Program-made: the position numbers and the translations under genes
Source: Ligula intestinalis
Taxonomy: Eukaryota; Platyhelminthes; Cestoda; Diphyllobothriidea; Diphyllobothriidae
Assembly (NCBI GenBank): GCA_036362985.1
Contig: JAYGXS010000003.1
Coordinates: forward strand, 76,226,890-76,290,889
Length of the DNA stretch: 64,000 nucleotides
Direction: 5' to 3'
Shown: positions 59,641-64,000 of the stretch, one piece after another
Position numbering within the stretch: the stretch's first letter is position 1
How the letters are laid out: each line of letters opens with the position of its first letter
The notes under the pieces: model-generated
Told to the model about the DNA's origin: nothing
The model's database searches: none
The model's input: the letters and a program-made list of their open reading frames with translations, nothing else

Positions 59641-60113
59641 CACCCCCCCCCCAACACCATTTCAAGCCACTGCTTGAACAGCGCCTAGGTTATTGTTGCT
59701 GTTAGACACGTACCGGATCAGTTGTTAAATTTCACATAGTCACCCGTGGTGCTCGCATCAAAGTCAAGGTCACCGTCGCGCGCGCGCGCATCCTCAAACC
59801 GCAGTTGGTGACTAATCATCGCGCGATATCAAGATGCCCTCTGACTAAGGCGCAACGCATGCGTGTGCACGCGTGCGCACGCTCTATCTCGCGCACGCGA
59901 GGTCATACGTGACACTTCTGGTGTACGGCGCTTGTCTGATAGTACATTCATTGTTCTCTTTTTTTGTTTTCTTACTTTCTCACCTTATCGCCGCTGCCTA
60001 TAAGCCACACGGCCGAGCCCGTGGCACGAACCAGCTTCTGCAACAAAAATGCCAGCGTTTGCAACAGAAGCCGGCAGAGGCGACACTACCCAAAGGAAGC
60101 AGCTCTCGCAGAC
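59640..60113 (+). other. 5' flank of four-pass gene 2
   Basis: Includes a C-run (59643), a (CG)n run near 59778-59788 and an alternating gcgtgtgcacgcgtgcgcacg stretch near 59860 (potential Z-DNA). An in-frame upstream ATG at 59964 exists, but the intervening residues are not shared with the paralogue. No TATA box is certain. Confidence 0.4.
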
Positions 60114-60533
60114 ATGGGTCCCGGACTATTCTGTCTGCCTCTACTGGCTATTAGCCTGGCCTTTTCAATTTCGGCTATTGTGCTGCCGTACTGGCCTTGT
60201 GGAAGTCTGCTGGGTACCTGCCTGCCCTCAATACCCCACCTCATCATGGCTGCCCTCTTCTGCCTGGGTAGCGTCATCCTCGGTCTCGTCCTCCTCATCG
60301 ATATACTCAGCTTCTGCTCCTCATCGGGGGCCTGCGTGCGTGGTCGCATCTGTGCCTTTTTCAAATTCACCGCCCTGGTGGTGGGCAGTGGTTGTCTGGT
60401 GGCAGGCAACCTCTTCTACGCCACATTCTATCTCAAAACCTGGTCCTTTATGCTCTCCATGTCAGGCTGCCTGACTGCGGTCTACGCTATTCTTTTTTAC
60501 ATCGCTACTCTGCGCTTCATTAAGCGCAAGTGA
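60114..60533 (+). CDS. Small four-pass membrane protein (paralogue 2)
   Basis: An intronless frame of 139 codons, TGA at 60531-60533. I chose ATG 60114 because MGPGLFCLPL aligns with the start of the paralogue at 49560; the frame itself stays open back to 59964. Four hydrophobic segments lie at about 5-25, 40-63, 84-106 and 111-132. Conserved features are LPYWPCG...TCLP, LIDI, a Cys-containing second loop (CSSSGACVRGRICA), LKTWSF and CLTAV. It ends in a basic tail, RFIKRK. Its GC-rich coding sequence contrasts with the AT-rich surroundings. The function is not known to me. A channel, junction or membrane-organising role would be a guess. A candidate ATTAAA poly(A) signal lies near 60724. Confidence 0.82.
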   Translation: MGPGLFCLPLLAISLAFSISAIVLPYWPCGSLLGTCLPSIPHLIMAALFCLGSVILGLVLLIDILSFCSSSGACVRGRICAFFKFTALVVGSGCLVAGNLFYATFYLKTWSFMLSMSGCLTAVYAILFYIATLRFIKRK

Positions 60534-60723
60534 CATCCAATTTGCAAACGGCTGCGCACTTGGAGGCTCTCGACCCGGAAAAGTTGTATCTACTCCTCTG
60601 CGACCGAATGCAGACATCCTTGGAAAGACGGTCCCAGGAAAAAATTAGAGCCCGGTGTGTACGGACATCCCGCAGATATTTTCTTAAACTGTAATCATTC
60701 TTTAAAGCGTCTGCCAATGGTTG

Positions 60724-60729
60724 ATTAAA
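60724..60729 (+). terminator. Candidate poly(A) signal ATTAAA
   Basis: Lies about 190 nt after the stop of the four-pass gene on the same strand, in AT-rich context. Confidence 0.35.
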
Positions 60730-61184
60730 ATATTGGAGTATGCACTAAAAGCACTCATTTTACCGAATCGTCATCTGTACGCAACCAGAGTTCGCGATAA
60801 ATTGCGTTAGGATGTTTTATCCACATAACTGCAGCCTGCCCAACTCCAAAAAGGAGGACCTGAGGCTCAAGCTACTGGCTCATCGATCGCATCAGAGTGG
60901 CAGGATTTCAAGGACAGTATGCGTTGCGGAATTATACTTGGAATAGATTGAGAAATAGTAAATGCCCCTGACAGAATAGAAAAGATCATCAATTTTACAG
61001 GTGATTTGGAAAGCCAACTGAGTGCGATAGTTTGTACAGTGTATGTGCCCCACACTACCCGAATCATCTCACTGGTCGGTCGGACTGTGACTGGGGCCTG
61101 AGGCCTGGGACTGGGAACAGAGAGAATTGTCAAAGGTTCAGCGCACTTTCCTCAGGCGTTTGAAGCCATCAGAGTGTACTAAAA

Positions 61185-61610
61185 GTCCTGGCTTGGAAGG
61201 TTGCCAACTGATGGAATAACTTAGACCACGCTGTCAGTCCAGTGTGTGTTTATGCGTTCTTACTGGTGAATTGAGAGTCAGGCTGCAATAACTCCTCCTT
61301 ATATTGACTTGTATGGCAGTCTTACTCGGCTGGGATCCCAATTAGGTGTGGCGGCATACCTAGCAGTGGCTCCGATTGCGCCAGCCACCTGTGCCTTCTT
61401 CTGCCTCCGGTCTTCTTGACTCCGTTATGAGAACGGGCCCAGGTGAGGGGTGGGAAGAGAGCACAGCAGTTTCGGCGTAAGTTTACTATCATCATTTAAA
61501 ACTAAGTAACGCTAAAGTCACGCTTTCGCGATCAGCCTGCTCAGGCACTTAGTGGACACTGTCGGTTTCGACAGTCTAACTGTCTTGTGTCCATTAAAAG
61601 GGACATGCAG
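61185..61610 (+). repeat. Interspersed repeat family C copy 5
   Basis: The longest copy: aaggttgccaactgatgg, tgcgccagccacctgtgcc, tgactccgttatgagaacggg, cagtttcggcgtaagtttactatcatc and cgacagtctaactgtcttg. No coding frame. Confidence 0.7.
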
Positions 61611-61614
61611 TAGA

Positions 61615-63035
61615 TGCACGGGCTCAACATGGGGTGAGCAGATAAAACCATGGCAAGCGCTATAGGGGAAGATCACCCGTGGCCAATGGCAGACATTACG
61701 GGAGAGAGTGATGGTAAGCCTAAGTGTAAGTTCCAGTTACGCCATCTACATGCGCTTTGCGAATGACGCATGCGTGGCTGCTGTTGCCCGCAAATAGGGT
61801 GTGCTTACTCATCCAAGAGAGGTCTAGATGACTTCTCCTACTGCATGCGATATCAACTTGACGTACGATTACCACTCCGCAGGCATCTAGTATGTGATCT
61901 TATCGTTGTCTGTTCATACCTCATGACTCACAGGCTGGAGTGTTCTAAGCCGAATTCGGGGAAGACCCTGCAATCGGGTGAGAACGGTCCCACCACTGTG
62001 AAAAAAGTGCGATGTCCCACTTTATGTGATCGTGCTCATTGAATGGTGATTTTTAACCGTCCGACTTTCAAAGCATGTCAGCCATCCAGCCCTATGATTA
62101 AGTGCAAGGATTCTTTGAGCATTTTATGTAAGGTTAAGGTGGCCAACCGCATGTAACTTCGCGCATGTTGGACTCAGCTGTCTCGCAACCAAACCCTAGT
62201 CCATGAGGCAATGTTAGATGTCTGCCCTGCTCCAGGAGTCGTAGTACTTACGAGATCAAAACAATAAGTTGCACTTAAAACTCAGATTAATAGGACAGAA
62301 TGCCTTGAATTTTGTTTCTGACCCAGTACTTTGTTTAAATCTGGTAAGCAATTTGTCAGGGGCAGCAATGTCTCGAAAATGCATTCGCCTGGAATACACT
62401 TTTACATTTCTCAAGGTCTGAGAGGTCACAAATTATAATTCATCTAGTGTCTGAAATGACTTACAAACAGCAGACTTTCATGGATGTGTCTGAAAGCGCA
62501 AACATTTTTTCGGGAGCGCGATTGTGTTTACTGGGTCAAGTTGACCAATATTTGACTGTACTTTAACATGATCTGCAGACTTTCGCAAATTTTAATTGCA
62601 TGAATTAATGCGCCGAGTCAAGAAGGCCAGTGTACATATTAGCCTTCGATTCTTAGTGTTAACGAATAGTACCTAGGCGTAGACTTAGGTGGGAAGTACA
62701 TCGCACCGTTCTCCAAATACGTAAAATGTAAAGTCAACCTCAGCTGTGGATAGATTTTTGTGTGTGCATAATTTAAGGGTTATAGACAAGAAACGCCCTA
62801 GCTAACCCTAGTACTGTAAAGTAACCATCGCATATCCATGGTCAATATAAAGTTGTGGACATTTAAAATGCTATGAGTTCAAAGCATAACACAACATCGA
62901 ATGAAATGTCGCTGTAAAATCCAAGCAAGTAAAGAAAAAACTAGAGGCAGGCAGATTTTACAAGGTTTGCATTAAGAAAAATCAGTAAGGCTTCCTTACA
63001 AACATCATCGTAGTTTACTATGTGCAACTAACTAC
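61615..63035. other. Unassigned 1.4 kb
   Basis: The 90-codon frame at 61770-62042 (+) has no motif. No repeat partner was recognised. Confidence 0.3.
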
Positions 63036-63039
63036 TTAT

Positions 63040-63245
63040 TTCGTCGTAATTTATTAGAAATTGAGTTTAGCTATCTGTTTACTCTTTAATTTTTTACTTT
63101 TAGTTTAGTTTTAAGTTTATTCATTTTAGTTTTGTTTGTCTATTTCAGTTAAGTTTTTAGTTTACTATTTGTTTTTATAAGTTTAAGTTGAGTAAACTTT
63201 TAGTGTAGTTTAGCGTAGTTTAGTTTAGTTAGTTAAGTTATATTA
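63040..63245. repeat. Degenerate AGTTTA/TAAACT simple repeat
   Basis: Repeated tttagtttagt and agtttaagt units. It follows the stop of the CR1-like element on the minus strand, so it is probably that element's 3' tail. Confidence 0.7.
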
Positions 63246-64000
63246 AACCACGATGCTGTTTATAAGGGACGCTTGCCAGGAAATCATGTTGTGATTGTCA
63301 GCGTTTGTCAAATAAAATGCCACGAAGTCGCTTTTTTAACCCAGCAATGGTTTTGGTGGTAACCGTCTCGTTTGGTAGCGAGTTCCAAGGTCGTACCACT
63401 AGTTGGCTAGAGGAGAACTTTTTGAGGTCCAATAAAATTTGCTCGCTTGTGACCTTGTAAGAATAACCGTGCTGGTGATTTATGCTGGCGAACTGGAAGA
63501 TAGCTTCCGTTCTCATGGAGGAATCATGGCCCCGGCTTATCCGAAATGTCCACAGCAGGCTACATTGTTTTTGCCTGCAAGGCAAGGATAATAAGTCAAG
63601 CTCTATGAATCATTTCTGATGCGTTAAGTCCTTAGGACTGTCGTTCATCTTTGTAGCTCTCCACTGCACATGTTGGGGGAAGTCAAAATCTTTCTTCATT
63701 CATTCTGTCCAAACTGGCATTTGGTAGTGTACATGTGGTCACACTAAGATGCCGAAGGTTCTTCCGAAGAGATCGGTGTATCTATGTTAAACGCGCGTCT
63801 GATCCAGAGCATCGTACTAGTTGCCTTCTGGACTGTTTTTTTACAGTGCCCAGATGACAGTAAGTTCGCGGTTGTCCACATGTCCAGATCCTTGTGCGTT
63901 TCTATCTCTTTCAATTCGGTGTCATTTATAAGAAGCTTGCGTTTCTGAGATACTTTTCTAGCGGAGCTAATGTGTAGAGCTACACACTTTTATATACTAA
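63040..64000 (-). mobile_element. CR1-like non-LTR retrotransposon, 3' half, running off the window
   Basis: Minus strand, with frameshifts, in order: RKLLINDTELKEIETHKDL (about 63935), a degraded GHCKKTVQKA...MLWIRRAF stretch, DFDFPQHVQWRATKM, LDLLSLP, then the open frame 63585-63298 with YSYKVTSEQILLDLKKFSSS and VRPWNSLPNETV...LKKRL. This matches the typical C-terminus of CR1-clade RT proteins (KDLG.W, IRRAF, QRRATKM, RVVD.WN.LP..VV). A tail of degenerate TAAACT/AACTAAA repeats extends to 63040. Confidence 0.75.

Noticed and set aside
1..64000. CRISPR array, operon or phage-like system
   Set aside because: No regularly spaced direct repeats, no ribosome-binding-site-led gene clusters, and clear spliceosomal introns.

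Overview
The window looks like a repeat-rich, intron-containing animal nuclear genome, most probably a flatworm (Platyhelminthes; tapeworm or fluke). This is an inference. It rests on one real gene with several introns of only 35-42 nt beside introns of hundreds to thousands of bases, on a mix of RTE-like, CR1/jockey-like, Penelope-like and Ty3/gypsy-like fragments, and on many degenerate tRNA-headed short repeats. No bacterial operons, rRNA genes, bona fide tRNA genes or CRISPR arrays were seen.

Genes. Four protein-coding loci can be supported. (1) 583-3487 (+) holds three phase-compatible exons encoding the end of an ankyrin-repeat domain that best fits the Sosondowah (SOWAH) family. A second block of four exons at 10408-12598 (+) is in compatible phase and may be the C-terminal part of the same gene, with a ~6.9 kb intron. 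(2) 22142-17826 (-) is an HMCES/SRAP-domain gene: nine exons join in phase, and the catalytic Cys2, Asn, Glu and His are all present. (3) 49560-49147 (-) and (4) 60114-60533 (+) are intronless paralogues, 137 and 139 aa, with four membrane segments and conserved cysteines.

Mobile DNA. A 5'-truncated RTE-type retrotransposon with an intact ~500-codon reverse transcriptase ORF and perfect 10-bp target-site duplications sits antisense in intron 7 of the HMCES gene. Other elements are: a second RTE 3' fragment (13.5 kb); a Penelope-like GIY-YIG fragment (6.6-7.4 kb) and a separate Penelope-like RT fragment (58.4-58.8 kb); degenerate CR1/jockey-like elements (56.1-58.2 kb, and 63.0 kb to the window end); a Ty3/gypsy integrase fragment (26.2-26.9 kb); two solo LTRs of one family with perfect 4-bp target duplications (44.3 and 53.8 kb); a non-autonomous DNA transposon family with terminal inverted repeats (5.4, 40.5 and 43.3 kb); and a ~1 kb fold-back element (29.25-30.23 kb) nested in one arm of a ~1.9 kb direct repeat.

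Short repeats. At least twelve copies or fragments of one tRNA-derived SINE family (A) are scattered, three times as head-to-head pairs. Two further tRNA-headed families (B, D) and several unclassified interspersed repeats (C, E, F, H) fill much of the rest. A tandem ~0.96 kb duplication (15.3-17.0 kb) carries a conserved minus-strand reading frame of unknown function. Repeat boundaries are read by eye and are approximate unless a target-site duplication is stated.
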